From: Mycolicibacter minnesotensis
GTDB taxonomy: Bacteria; Actinomycetota; Actinomycetes; Mycobacteriales; Mycobacteriaceae
Direction of reading: 5' to 3'
Assembly: GCF_010731755.1 (NCBI RefSeq)
Contig: NZ_AP022589.1
Span: 1,240,001 to 1,304,000, forward strand
DNA length: 64,000 nucleotides
A model generated the notes under the pieces. The model worked only from the letters and a program-made list of their open reading frames with translations. It did not search any database and was not told where the DNA came from. Shown piece by piece: positions 37,659-45,998 of this stretch; the first letter of the stretch is position 1; each line of letters begins with the position of its first letter. The position numbers and the translations under genes were made by a program.

Positions 37659-38792
37659 ATGGACCTGAATATTGACGCAGAGGTCGACGAGTTCCGGATG
37701 GAGGTCCGCGACTTCCTGGCCGCGAACTCCGACAAGTTCCCTCTCTTGTCCTACGACACCGCCGCAGGTTTCGAACAGCACCGCCAGTGGGACAAGGTGC
37801 TTTTCGACGCCGGCCTGTCGGTGATCGCCTGGCCGAAGAAGTACGGCGGGCGCGACGCCAGCATGCTGCAGTGGGTGGTGTACGAGGAGGAGTACTTCCG
37901 CTCCGGTGCACCCGGGCGCGCCAGCGCCAACGGCACCTCGATGCTGGCGCCGACACTCTTCGCGCACGGCACGCAGGAGCAGCTGGACCGCATCCTGCCG
38001 AAAATGGCCTCCGGCGAGGAGATCTGGGCGCAGGCATGGTCGGAGCCGGAGTCCGGCAGTGACCTGGCGTCGCTGCGCTCGACCGCGACCAAGGTCGAGG
38101 GCGGTTGGAAACTCAACGGGCAGAAGATCTGGAGTTCGCGCGCCCCATTCGGCGAGCGGGGCTTCGGACTGTTCCGCTCCGACCCACAGGCGCAGCGCCA
38201 CAACGGCCTGACCTACTTCATGTTCGACCTGAAGGCCGACGGAATCACCGTGCGCGCCATCGAGCAGCTCGGCGGCGAGACGGGCTTCGGCGAGATCTTC
38301 CTCGACGACGTCTTCGTGCCGGACAACGACGTGATCGGCGTGCCGAACGAGGGCTGGCGCGCCGCGATGAGCACGTCGAGCAACGAGCGTGGCATGAGCC
38401 TTCGCAGCCCTGCCCGATTCCTGGTGGGCGCGGAGAAGCTGGCCGCCATGTGGAAGGAACGCGGCAGCGATCCGGTATACACCGACCGGGTGGCCGACGC
38501 CTGGATCAAGGCTCAGGCCTACCGGTTACAGACGTTCGGAACGGTGACCCGGCTGGCGGCCGGGGGTGAGCTGGGCGCGGAATCCTCGGTGACCAAGGTG
38601 TTCTGGTCCGAGCTCGACGTCGCCCTGCACCAGACCGGCTTGGACCTCCGCGGCGCCGACGGCGAGCTCGCCGACGCCTGGTCTCACGGCTACCTGTTCT
38701 CTCTCGGCGGGCCGATCTACGCCGGCACCAACGAGATTCAGCGCAATATCATCGCCGAGCGGCTGCTGGGCCTGCCCCGGGAGAAGAAATGA
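37659..38792 (+). CDS. fadE31: FadE31, acyl-CoA dehydrogenase
   Basis: 377 residues, the same length as Rv3562. Full-length ACAD with QAWSEPESGSDLASLRSTAT, GQKIWSSRAPFGERGF, the GLTYFMFDLKADGI strand and the terminal YAGTNEIQRNIIAERLLGLPRE. In M. tuberculosis FadE31 forms heterotetramers with FadE32 or FadE33. It belongs to HIP (C/D-ring) catabolism; the exact substrate of this subunit combination is not assigned here. It starts right after the fadD3 stop and overlaps fadE32 by 4 bp. Confidence 0.92.
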   Translation: MDLNIDAEVDEFRMEVRDFLAANSDKFPLLSYDTAAGFEQHRQWDKVLFDAGLSVIAWPKKYGGRDASMLQWVVYEEEYFRSGAPGRASANGTSMLAPTLFAHGTQEQLDRILPKMASGEEIWAQAWSEPESGSDLASLRSTATKVEGGWKLNGQKIWSSRAPFGERGFGLFRSDPQAQRHNGLTYFMFDLKADGITVRAIEQLGGETGFGEIFLDDVFVPDNDVIGVPNEGWRAAMSTSSNERGMSLRSPARFLVGAEKLAAMWKERGSDPVYTDRVADAWIKAQAYRLQTFGTVTRLAAGGELGAESSVTKVFWSELDVALHQTGLDLRGADGELADAWSHGYLFSLGGPIYAGTNEIQRNIIAERLLGLPREKK

Positions 38793-39754
38793 GATTCGAT
38801 CTAGACCAAGATCAGCGCGACTTCGCGGCCAGCATCGACGCCGCGCTGGGCGCCGCCGACGTGCCTGGCGCGGTGCGGGCCTGGTCCCAGGGTGACGCAG
38901 AGCCGGGCCGTCGGGTGTGGAACCAACTGACCGAGCTCGGTGTGACCGCGCTGGCGGTGCCCGAAGAGTTCGACGGTATCGGCGCCGACCCCGTCGACGT
39001 AGTGCTGGCCATCGAAGCACTGGGTCGCTGGTGTGTCCCGGGGCCGGTAGTGGAATCCATTGCGGTGGCGCCGATCCTGCTGGCCGGGTCACCCGATGGC
39101 GGCTCTCAGCTGGCCGGACTGGCCGCCGGCGAGCTGATCGCCACCGTGGCACTTCCGCCGCACACCCCACGCGCGGTCGACGCTGACCACGCCGACCTGG
39201 TCCTGCTCGCCGAGAACGGGACAGCGTCGATCGCACAGGCCGGCACCCGTCACGCCTCAGTGGACCCCAGCCGCGGAATCTTCGATGTCGCCGCAACCGG
39301 GGCAAGCTGGGACTCCGAGACCGGCCGCGCCTATGAGATGGGCGCCCTGTCCACCGCCGCACAGCTGGTCGGGGCTGGTCAGGCGATGTTGAACATCGCC
39401 GTGGACTACGCCAAGCAGCGCACCCAGTTCGGTCGGGTGATCGGCGGCTACCAGGCCATCAAGCACAAGCTGGCCGACGTGCACATCGCGCTTGAGCTGG
39501 CCCGCCCGTTGGTGTACGGGGCGGCGATCTCAGTATCACAGGACAGCCCCGAGGCCTCCCGCGACGTCAGCGCCGCCAAGGTGGCCGCATCCGACGCCGC
39601 TCTGCTGGCCGCGCATTCGGCACTGCAGACCCACGGCGCCATCGGCTTCACCAGCGAATGCGACCTGTCGCTGTGGCTGCTACGCGTGCAGGCCCTGCGA
39701 CCCGCGTGGGGCGACCCGACCGCACACCGGCGGCGAGTGTTGGAGGCGATCTGA
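38789..39754 (+). CDS. fadE32: FadE32, short acyl-CoA dehydrogenase subunit
   Basis: 321 residues (Rv3563 is 319). N-terminal MRFDLDQDQRDFAASIDAAL and C-terminal YAKQRTQFGRVIGGYQAIKHKLADVHIALE and LQTHGAIGFTSECDLSLWLLR are the ACAD helical domains; the middle domain is shortened, as in other obligate-partner subunits. It overlaps fadE31 (ATGA) and is followed by fadE33 after 1 bp. It acts with its neighbours in dehydrogenation of HIP-derived CoA esters (IpdE-type heteromer, by family knowledge). Confidence 0.9.
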   Translation: MRFDLDQDQRDFAASIDAALGAADVPGAVRAWSQGDAEPGRRVWNQLTELGVTALAVPEEFDGIGADPVDVVLAIEALGRWCVPGPVVESIAVAPILLAGSPDGGSQLAGLAAGELIATVALPPHTPRAVDADHADLVLLAENGTASIAQAGTRHASVDPSRGIFDVAATGASWDSETGRAYEMGALSTAAQLVGAGQAMLNIAVDYAKQRTQFGRVIGGYQAIKHKLADVHIALELARPLVYGAAISVSQDSPEASRDVSAAKVAASDAALLAAHSALQTHGAIGFTSECDLSLWLLRVQALRPAWGDPTAHRRRVLEAI

Positions 39755-39755
39755 A

Positions 39756-40706
39756 ATGGCGGCCCGTAACGACGAACGCGACCTGCTGCGCCAGACCGTG
39801 GCGGCGCTGGTCGACAAACATGCCACGCCCGAAGCGGTTCGTTCGGCCATGGAATCCGACCTCGGCTACGACCCGGCGCTGTGGCAACTGCTGTGCGAGC
39901 AGGTGGGCGCCGCTGCCCTGGTAGTCCCTGAGGAGCTCGGCGGCGCCGGCGGCGAACTGGGCGATGCCGCAGTGGTTCTCGAGGAGCTGGGGAAGGCATT
40001 GGTGCCCACACCGCTGCTGGGCACCATCCTGGCCGAGTTGGCGCTGCTGGCCGTCCCCGAACCCGACGCCGAGGCGCTGGAGCAGCTCGCCGAGGGTGGC
40101 GCCATCGGCGCGGTCGTCTTCGACGACGGCTACGCGGTCAACGGCGACATCGCCGACATCGCCGTGGCCGCCCAGGACGGTCAGCTGCATCGTTGGACTG
40201 AATTCAGCACCGAGCCGGTGACCACCATGGACCCCACCCGCCGTCTGGGCCGGATCAGTGCCACAGCGACCGCACCCCTCGGGGATGACCCGGGCATCGC
40301 GGACTACGCGGCGATCCTGCTGGCCGCCGAACAGATCGGTGCGGCCGCCCGCTGCCTGGATCTGACCGTCGAGTACACCAAGAGCCGGGTTCAGTTCGGC
40401 CGGCCGATCGGCAGCTTCCAAGCGCTCAAGCACCGGATGGCCGACTTGTACGTGGCGGTGTCGGCAGCTCGTGCCGTGGTCGATGACGCGATCGCCGAGC
40501 CGTCGGCGACGTCGGCGGCACTGGCACGCGTGGTCGCCAGCGAGGCGTTCACCAAGGTGGCCGGCGAAGCGGTCCAGCTGCACGGCGGCATCGCGATCAC
40601 CTGGGAAAGCGACATCCAGCTGTACTTCAAACGCGCGCACGGAAGTTCGCAGCTCTTCGGCCAGCCGGCACACCATCTTCGCCGGTTGCAGGCCGAGGTG
40701 ATCTGA
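39756..40706 (+). CDS. fadE33: FadE33, short acyl-CoA dehydrogenase subunit
   Basis: 316 residues (Rv3564 is 318). The frame is open far upstream into fadE32, but ATG 39756, one base after the fadE32 stop, gives the family N-terminus MAARNDERDLLRQTVAALVD. The C-terminal ACAD features are VEYTKSRVQFGRPIGSFQAL, VQLHGGIAITWESDIQLYFKRA and HHLRRLQAEVI. It is the last ACAD gene in the fadD3-fadE31-fadE32-fadE33 operon and a partner subunit of the HIP acyl-CoA dehydrogenase complexes. Confidence 0.9.
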   Translation: MAARNDERDLLRQTVAALVDKHATPEAVRSAMESDLGYDPALWQLLCEQVGAAALVVPEELGGAGGELGDAAVVLEELGKALVPTPLLGTILAELALLAVPEPDAEALEQLAEGGAIGAVVFDDGYAVNGDIADIAVAAQDGQLHRWTEFSTEPVTTMDPTRRLGRISATATAPLGDDPGIADYAAILLAAEQIGAAARCLDLTVEYTKSRVQFGRPIGSFQALKHRMADLYVAVSAARAVVDDAIAEPSATSAALARVVASEAFTKVAGEAVQLHGGIAITWESDIQLYFKRAHGSSQLFGQPAHHLRRLQAEVI

Positions 40707-40725
40707 AGGCCCGTACGGTAGCGGC

Positions 40726-41712
40726 ATGTGTACTCGCCTGGTTTACCTCGGACCCAACGGCAACATCGTCACCGGTCGATCGATGGACTGGAAGCTGGAT
40801 TTGGCGACCGACCTGTGGTCGATGCCGCGCGGCGTGAAACGCGACGGCCGGGCCGGCGCCAACTCGATCGAATGGACTGCGAAATACGGCAGTGTGGTGG
40901 CCACCGGCTACAACATCTGCACCACCGACGGACTGAATGAAGCCGGATTGTCGGCAAACCTGCTCTGGCTGGCCGAATCGGTGTACCCGCCCTACGACGG
41001 CAGCCGCCCCGGACTGTGCATCTCCATCTGGGCCCAGTATGTCCTGGATAACTTCGCCACCGTGGCCGAAGCCGTCGAGGCCTTAAGTGCCGAGCCATTC
41101 GAGGTGGTCACCGACGGCGTGCCCGGTGAAGACCGCCTGGCCACGCTGCATCTGTCACTGTCGGATGCGACAGGCGACAGCGCCATCGTGGAATACGTTG
41201 ACGGCAAACAGGTCATCCACCACGGCCGCGAGTACCAGGTGATGACGAACTCGCCGATATTCGAACAACAGCTTGCGGTGAACTCCTACTGGGAGCAGCT
41301 GGGCGGCACTGTCATGTTGCCGGGAACCAACCGGGCCGCGGATCGCTTCGCGCGGGCCTCGTTCTACGTCAATGCGATACCGAAGTCCGAGGACCTCAAG
41401 ATCGCACTCGCGTCGGTGCTCAGTGTCGTACGCAACGTCTCGGTACCGTTCGGCATCTCCACGCCGAACGAGCCCAACATCTCCTCCACCCGGTGGCGTA
41501 CCGTCGCGCACCACACCCGCAAGCTCTACTGCTTCGAGTCGGCCCTGACGCCCAATGTGTTCTGGGTGGACCTGAACAAGCTCGACTTCAGCGACGGCGC
41601 CCCGGTGCGCAAGCTGGACCTTGGCTCCGACGACAGCAATGTCTATGCCGGCGAGACGTCGTCGAGTTTCGAAGTGGCCGAAGCATTCACGTTCCTCGGA
41701 TTGAACAGGTGA
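40726..41712 (+). CDS. Linear amide C-N hydrolase (choloylglycine hydrolase/penicillin V acylase family)
   Basis: 328-residue Ntn hydrolase with the complete catalytic set of bile-salt hydrolases and penicillin V acylases at matching numbers: Cys2 (MCTR, exposed after Met removal), Arg18 and Asp21 (GRSMDW), Asn175 (MTNSP), and a late Arg in the ADRFARASFY segment. There is no signal peptide, so it is cytoplasmic. The substrate could be a conjugated bile acid, an N-acyl amino acid, an acyl-homoserine lactone or a beta-lactam; sequence alone does not decide. It starts 19 bp after fadE33 and overlaps the lipase gene by 4 bp, so it extends the KstR2 operon. It is not present at this place in M. 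tuberculosis. Confidence 0.88.
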   Translation: MCTRLVYLGPNGNIVTGRSMDWKLDLATDLWSMPRGVKRDGRAGANSIEWTAKYGSVVATGYNICTTDGLNEAGLSANLLWLAESVYPPYDGSRPGLCISIWAQYVLDNFATVAEAVEALSAEPFEVVTDGVPGEDRLATLHLSLSDATGDSAIVEYVDGKQVIHHGREYQVMTNSPIFEQQLAVNSYWEQLGGTVMLPGTNRAADRFARASFYVNAIPKSEDLKIALASVLSVVRNVSVPFGISTPNEPNISSTRWRTVAHHTRKLYCFESALTPNVFWVDLNKLDFSDGAPVRKLDLGSDDSNVYAGETSSSFEVAEAFTFLGLNR

Positions 41713-42899
41713 CGTCACCTCGCCGCACCGCGTTGCTGTCGGTGGCGCTGGCCGCCCTGGTGTTTGCCGCGCCCGCTGCGGCGGAACCGGCACCGCAGTG
41801 GTCGGGACTGGACGCACGCAACTACGCCGGCCCCATTCCCGCCGAAGGGAGTCTGATCACTGCGGTCCCGCTGGACCCGGCCCTGTCGGTGACCGGCGCC
41901 GCCACGGCCTTCCGGATCCTGTACGCCACCCAGGACCAACATGACCGACCTGCGGTGAGCACGGCAGCGGTCTTCGTACCGCACGGTGCACCCCCGGCCG
42001 GAGGATGGCCGGTGATTGCGTGGGCGCACGGCACCGTCGGCCTGGGCGACGACTGCACCCCGTCAGCCCGACCACGCAGCCCCCGCGACAACGAGTACCT
42101 GTCACATTGGCTGGATCAGGGCTACGTGGTGGTCGGTACCGATTACGCCGGTCTGGGCACTCCGGGATTGATGAGCTATCTCAACAGCGTCACCGAGGCA
42201 CACGCGGTGATCGACTCCGTACGGGCCGTCCACCAGATGGACCTGCCGCTGTCGCCCAAGTGGGCGATCGTCGGCCAATCCCAGGGCGGCGGAGCGGCGA
42301 TCAACAGCGCCTGGTGGGCCACCCGGCTCGGCGCCGGCGCCGGCCTGGACTACCGGGGCGTGGTGGCCACCGGAACACCGGCCAACATGGAGCGAGTCGT
42401 CATGGAAGCCGGCCCCGATCTACCTCCGCGACCGGTTCCTGCCGCCGCGATCAGCTACACGGCCTACATCGTCGCGGCGTTGCGCGAAGGGCTGCCCGCC
42501 ATTCCCGTCGACACGGTGCTGACGCCGCGCGGCCGTGAACTGGCCGACCGGGCCGAGACCGTCTGCAAGCCCGAATTGGACCGGCAGGTGGCGGGAACCA
42601 GGATCGACGAGCTCTTCAGCGCTCCGGTCGCGTCGCTGGAGGGCGTCGGCCCGGCGCTCGATGCCTTCATGGGCACCCCGACGGACGGATATGACCGGCC
42701 GATCTTTCTGGGGCACGGCCTGCTCGATACCGACGTCCCGCCACAATCCACGCAGACGCTGTATCAGCAGCTCGTCGATCATCACCAGGATGTCGAGTTG
42801 CACATCTACCCCGACCAGGACCATTCCGGCACCGTGCTCGCCTCAATGCCCGACTCCACCCGCTTCATGCATCGCATCATGACGGAGGACGGCTCGTGA
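41709..42899 (+). CDS. Secreted lipase/esterase of the LIP (secretory lipase) family
   Basis: 396 residues from the GTG at 41709 that overlaps the previous stop (GTGA). The signal peptide is RRTALLSVALAALVFAAPAAAEP. The alpha/beta hydrolase core has WPVIAWAHGTVGLGDDCTPS (oxyanion region), the nucleophile Ser191 in VGQSQGGG, Asp in FLGHGLLDTDVPP and His in DQDHSGT. The domain type is the secretory lipase (LIP) family, which hydrolyses acylglycerols or other esters outside the cell. Its place between an Ntn amidase and an aminotransferase suggests supply of ester-bound substrates, but that is inference. It overlaps the next gene by 4 bp. Confidence 0.87.
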   Translation: MTSPRRTALLSVALAALVFAAPAAAEPAPQWSGLDARNYAGPIPAEGSLITAVPLDPALSVTGAATAFRILYATQDQHDRPAVSTAAVFVPHGAPPAGGWPVIAWAHGTVGLGDDCTPSARPRSPRDNEYLSHWLDQGYVVVGTDYAGLGTPGLMSYLNSVTEAHAVIDSVRAVHQMDLPLSPKWAIVGQSQGGGAAINSAWWATRLGAGAGLDYRGVVATGTPANMERVVMEAGPDLPPRPVPAAAISYTAYIVAALREGLPAIPVDTVLTPRGRELADRAETVCKPELDRQVAGTRIDELFSAPVASLEGVGPALDAFMGTPTDGYDRPIFLGHGLLDTDVPPQSTQTLYQQLVDHHQDVELHIYPDQDHSGTVLASMPDSTRFMHRIMTEDGS

Positions 42900-44062
42900 C
42901 CGATCGCGTGTCTCTGCGCGCAGGCATCCCGCCCTTCCACGTCATGGACGTCTGGCTGGCCGCGGCCGAACGCCAACGCACCCATGGCGATCTGGTGAAC
43001 CTGTCGGCCGGCCAGCCCAGCGTCGGCGCCCCCGAACCGGTGCGCGCCGCTGCCGCGAGGGCTCTGCAAGCCAACCAGTTGGGCTATACCGTCGCGCTGG
43101 GCACCCCGGAACTGCGCTCAGCCATCGCCGCCTCGTATGCCGATCGCTATGGGCTGTCTGTCGAGCCCGACGATGTGGTCGTCACCACGGGTTCGTCGGG
43201 GGGTTTCCTGCTGGCGTTCCTGGCGTGTTTCGACGCCGGCGACCGGGTCGCAATCGCCAGCCCGGGTTATCCCTGCTATCGCAACATCCTGACCGCTCTG
43301 GGCTGCGAAGTCGTCGAGATCGCGTGCGGGCCCGAAACCCGTTTCCAGCCCACCGCAGCGATGTTGGCCGAGATCGAAGGCCCCTTGGCCGGGGTGATCG
43401 TCGCCAGCCCGGCCAACCCGACCGGCACCGTGCTCGAACCAGCTGAGCTGGCCGCCATCGCCGCCTGGTGCGATGACGCTGGGGTACGGCTGATCAGCGA
43501 TGAGGTGTACCACGGCCTGGTCTATGACGGCGCGCCAGAGACCAGCTGCGCCTGGGAGACATCGCGCAACGCAGTCGTGGCCAACAGCTTTTCGAAGTAC
43601 TTCGCCATGACCGGGTGGCGGCTGGGTTGGCTGCTGGTACCGCCTGCGCTACGCCGCGCCGTCGACTGCCTGACCGGCAACTTCACCATCTGCCCTCCGG
43701 TGCTGGCCCAGCACGCCGCGGTCGCGGCCTTCACCCCTGCGGCCATCGCCGAAGCGCAAGGCCACCTGCGGCACTACGCCGCCAACCGGGCCCTGCTGCT
43801 GGACGGGCTGCGAGCCATGGGCATCGACCGGCTCGCCCCCACCGACGGCGCGTTCTATGTCTACGCCGACGTGGCAGCACACACCGACGACTCCCTGACG
43901 TTCTGGGCCCGCCTGCTGGACGACACCGGTCTGGCGCTGGCCCCGGGCGTCGACTTCGACACCGAACGCGGCAACACCTGCGTGCGTCTGTCGTTCGCCG
44001 GGCCGACCGCCGACATCGAGGAGGCACTGCGCCGGCTCCGCGGCTGGCTGCAACTCGGGTAG
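42896..44062 (+). CDS. PLP-dependent class I/II aminotransferase (Rv3565, AspB-like)
   Basis: 388 residues, the same length as Rv3565, which also follows fadE33 in M. tuberculosis. The fold-type I features are LSAGQPSVGAPEPV, VVVTTGSSGGFLLAFLACF, ASPANPTGTVL, ISDEVYHGLVYDG and the PLP lysine at 234 in NSFSKYFAMTGWRLGW. It transfers amino groups between an amino acid and a 2-oxoacid; the specific substrate and its link to steroid degradation are not established. The GTG start overlaps the lipase stop by 4 bp. Confidence 0.9.
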   Translation: MTDRVSLRAGIPPFHVMDVWLAAAERQRTHGDLVNLSAGQPSVGAPEPVRAAAARALQANQLGYTVALGTPELRSAIAASYADRYGLSVEPDDVVVTTGSSGGFLLAFLACFDAGDRVAIASPGYPCYRNILTALGCEVVEIACGPETRFQPTAAMLAEIEGPLAGVIVASPANPTGTVLEPAELAAIAAWCDDAGVRLISDEVYHGLVYDGAPETSCAWETSRNAVVANSFSKYFAMTGWRLGWLLVPPALRRAVDCLTGNFTICPPVLAQHAAVAAFTPAAIAEAQGHLRHYAANRALLLDGLRAMGIDRLAPTDGAFYVYADVAAHTDDSLTFWARLLDDTGLALAPGVDFDTERGNTCVRLSFAGPTADIEEALRRLRGWLQLG

Positions 44063-44106
44063 GTTTAGCCGCAAGCAGGAAATACCTGATCGAAGGGACC
44101 ATTGCT

Positions 44107-44505
44107 ATGCGCACGACCACCACTTCTCGGCTGGCGCTTGGCGCGGCGACCGTAGGCATCCTGGGTGCCGTCGCCGCTGCCGCGACCGCCGGACTCACCT
44201 CGCCGGCCGACGCTGCGCCCGACTCCTGCACGGCCGCGGGGCTGGCCAGCACGGCCAGCGGTGTGCTGAGCCAGGCCGGCGGCTTCCTGCACGACCACCC
44301 GGAGACCGACAGCGTGCTGACCTCCGCGGCCAGCATGCCCCCGGACCAGGCCAAGTCCACGGTGCAGGGTTACTTCATCGGCCACCTGGACCAGCTGTCG
44401 ACCCTGCAGGGCATCGCTCAGCCGTTGACCGACTTGAAGAGCCAGTGCGGGCTCGCGGTGTCGCCCACCCAGCTGGCCACCCTGCTGGAGACCGTCAGCA
44501 AGTAG
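44107..44505 (+). CDS. Hemophore-like exported protein (mycobacterial MHB family)
   Basis: 132 residues. A signal peptide (RLALGAATVGILGAVAAAATAGL, cleavage near ADAAP) precedes a small helical domain with two conserved cysteines (PDSCTAAGLAS ... LKSQCGL), FLHDHPETDSVLT and YFIGHLDQLSTLQGIAQPL. This is the pattern of Rv0203-type haem-binding hemophores. Haem binding is inferred from the family only. ATG 44107 follows GAAGGGACC. It may be expressed alone, 44 bp after the aminotransferase gene. Confidence 0.8.
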   Translation: MRTTTTSRLALGAATVGILGAVAAAATAGLTSPADAAPDSCTAAGLASTASGVLSQAGGFLHDHPETDSVLTSAASMPPDQAKSTVQGYFIGHLDQLSTLQGIAQPLTDLKSQCGLAVSPTQLATLLETVSK

Positions 44506-44514
44506 GCCCGGGCA

Positions 44515-45807
44515 ATGGCCCTGGTCATCACCGAGCACGAGCGGGCCGCGCTGGCACAGGCGGCCCGCTTCGGGCTGTTCGCGGCCATCACCGGACGCCG
44601 ATCGCGACGGTTTCCGGTGGGCGGCGCCATTCCGGCCGGCGCGCTGGCCTACCGCAGCCGTCGTCCGGTGCAGCCGTTGTCGGAGGTGGAGCGGGCCCTG
44701 CTGCTGTCGCTGATGTCCGGCGTCACCGGCTGGCACGACGGGATCGCACACCACCCCGGGTACGCTCCGGCGCTGCCGAACTATCCCGGCAGCGCCACCG
44801 GGCGGGCCATGCCTTCGGCCGCGGGCTTTCACACCAGCCAGTTGTTCTTCACCGACGACACCGGCTGCTACCTGCTGCCCAATCGCGACACCGAAGCGCG
44901 GGCCTTCGACACCATCGAGGAATGGATCGGCCAAACCGCCGACTCCTATGTGCAGATTTCGGATTCCCGGCTGGAACTGCCCCGGGAAGAGCCCTACATG
45001 GAGGGCCACAACACCTGGATCGTCAATCACCCGGGCAGTCTGCTGGCGTTCAATGTGGCGGACCTGGCCGAACACCTGCTGGAGAATCTGTGGTTCTTCG
45101 CGGCCAACGGATATCCGATCCGCGACGACATCCACGGTCGCGAAATACCAGTCGTACAAGCGTTTTCCGGTCTGGCCCACGCTGACGACCCGATACCCCT
45201 GTCGTTCGTCGAGCAGTACACCCTGACCGAGGCCAGCGCCGAGCTGTCCATCGCGGCGCACAACGGGGCGCTCGGCCTGCAGGCAATGGGCTTGGGCGGC
45301 TGGATCTTCGACGGCCTGGACCGGCTGTCCGTACTGGGCGGATCAGGTGACCCGCGCGCGCCCGGACTGGGTTTTGTCGCCGATACCGACCCGCGGTGGC
45401 CGTTTCCGAATGTCACCGGATTGCCCGGCTATTTCGAGACGCTGAGCCCGCCGCATGTCACTTCGGTCGCCGAGGCGGTCGGAAAGCTGGTGGCCCGCAA
45501 GTTCGGTCCGGGCGGGCCGTCGCACCCCGACACAGCGGGCCCGTGGACCGACAATGCGACGGTGCGCGGTTCGGCATTGCCGCCCGACGGCATCGCCGAC
45601 CTGGTCACCTGCGAGGCGTCCTACATCTACGACACCTTCGGCAAGTTGCCGGGCACCGTCCCGACCGTGCACGTACTGATGTACCTGCAGGCCCAGCATC
45701 TGGACACCGAGTTCTACGACGCGTTCTACGGTCCTGGCGCGTACCTGCGCACCCATGCCGAGCATCAGCGATGCTGGCACACCCCGAGTGGGAATCTCAC
45801 GACGTGA
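44515..45807 (+). CDS. Conserved protein of unknown function with a nitroreductase-like segment
   Basis: 430 residues that I do not recognise as a named family. The segment ELSIAAHNGALGLQAMGLGGWIFDGL resembles the flavin-proximal helix of nitroreductase-fold proteins, and the N-terminus LTEHERAALAQAARFGLFAAI could be a helical cap, but the match is loose. There are no transmembrane segments and no signal peptide. The last residues SGNLTT and the stop come from a half-copy of the palindromic repeat (45786-45813), so the native C-terminus may have been altered. It starts 9 bp after the hemophore gene and is probably co-transcribed. Confidence 0.7.
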   Translation: MALVITEHERAALAQAARFGLFAAITGRRSRRFPVGGAIPAGALAYRSRRPVQPLSEVERALLLSLMSGVTGWHDGIAHHPGYAPALPNYPGSATGRAMPSAAGFHTSQLFFTDDTGCYLLPNRDTEARAFDTIEEWIGQTADSYVQISDSRLELPREEPYMEGHNTWIVNHPGSLLAFNVADLAEHLLENLWFFAANGYPIRDDIHGREIPVVQAFSGLAHADDPIPLSFVEQYTLTEASAELSIAAHNGALGLQAMGLGGWIFDGLDRLSVLGGSGDPRAPGLGFVADTDPRWPFPNVTGLPGYFETLSPPHVTSVAEAVGKLVARKFGPGGPSHPDTAGPWTDNATVRGSALPPDGIADLVTCEASYIYDTFGKLPGTVPTVHVLMYLQAQHLDTEFYDAFYGPGAYLRTHAEHQRCWHTPSGNLTT

Positions 45808-45813
45808 CACGCC
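45786..45813. repeat. Half-copy of the 54-bp palindromic repeat
   Basis: 28 bp matching the left arm and first loop bases of the element at 29684 with three mismatches. The right arm is absent. Here too the repeat supplies the final codons and the TGA of the upstream gene (SGNLTT, compare RNLTT in the DUF559-like gene). Confidence 0.75.
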
Positions 45814-45998
45814 ACAAGCCGACCCCGGCCTGGCAGCAGGTGTGCGCCATGCAGAAGCGATGGCCTCCAGCGGCATCAGCAAAAACTCGCAATATCCCCT
45901 GGTAGCGTCGGACAGGATCGGTGGAAGTTCGTAACGACTGCGTCGTGGTTTCCCGCTCTGTCGACGAGTGGCCATGGCCTCTGAGGGGCGGATAGGTC

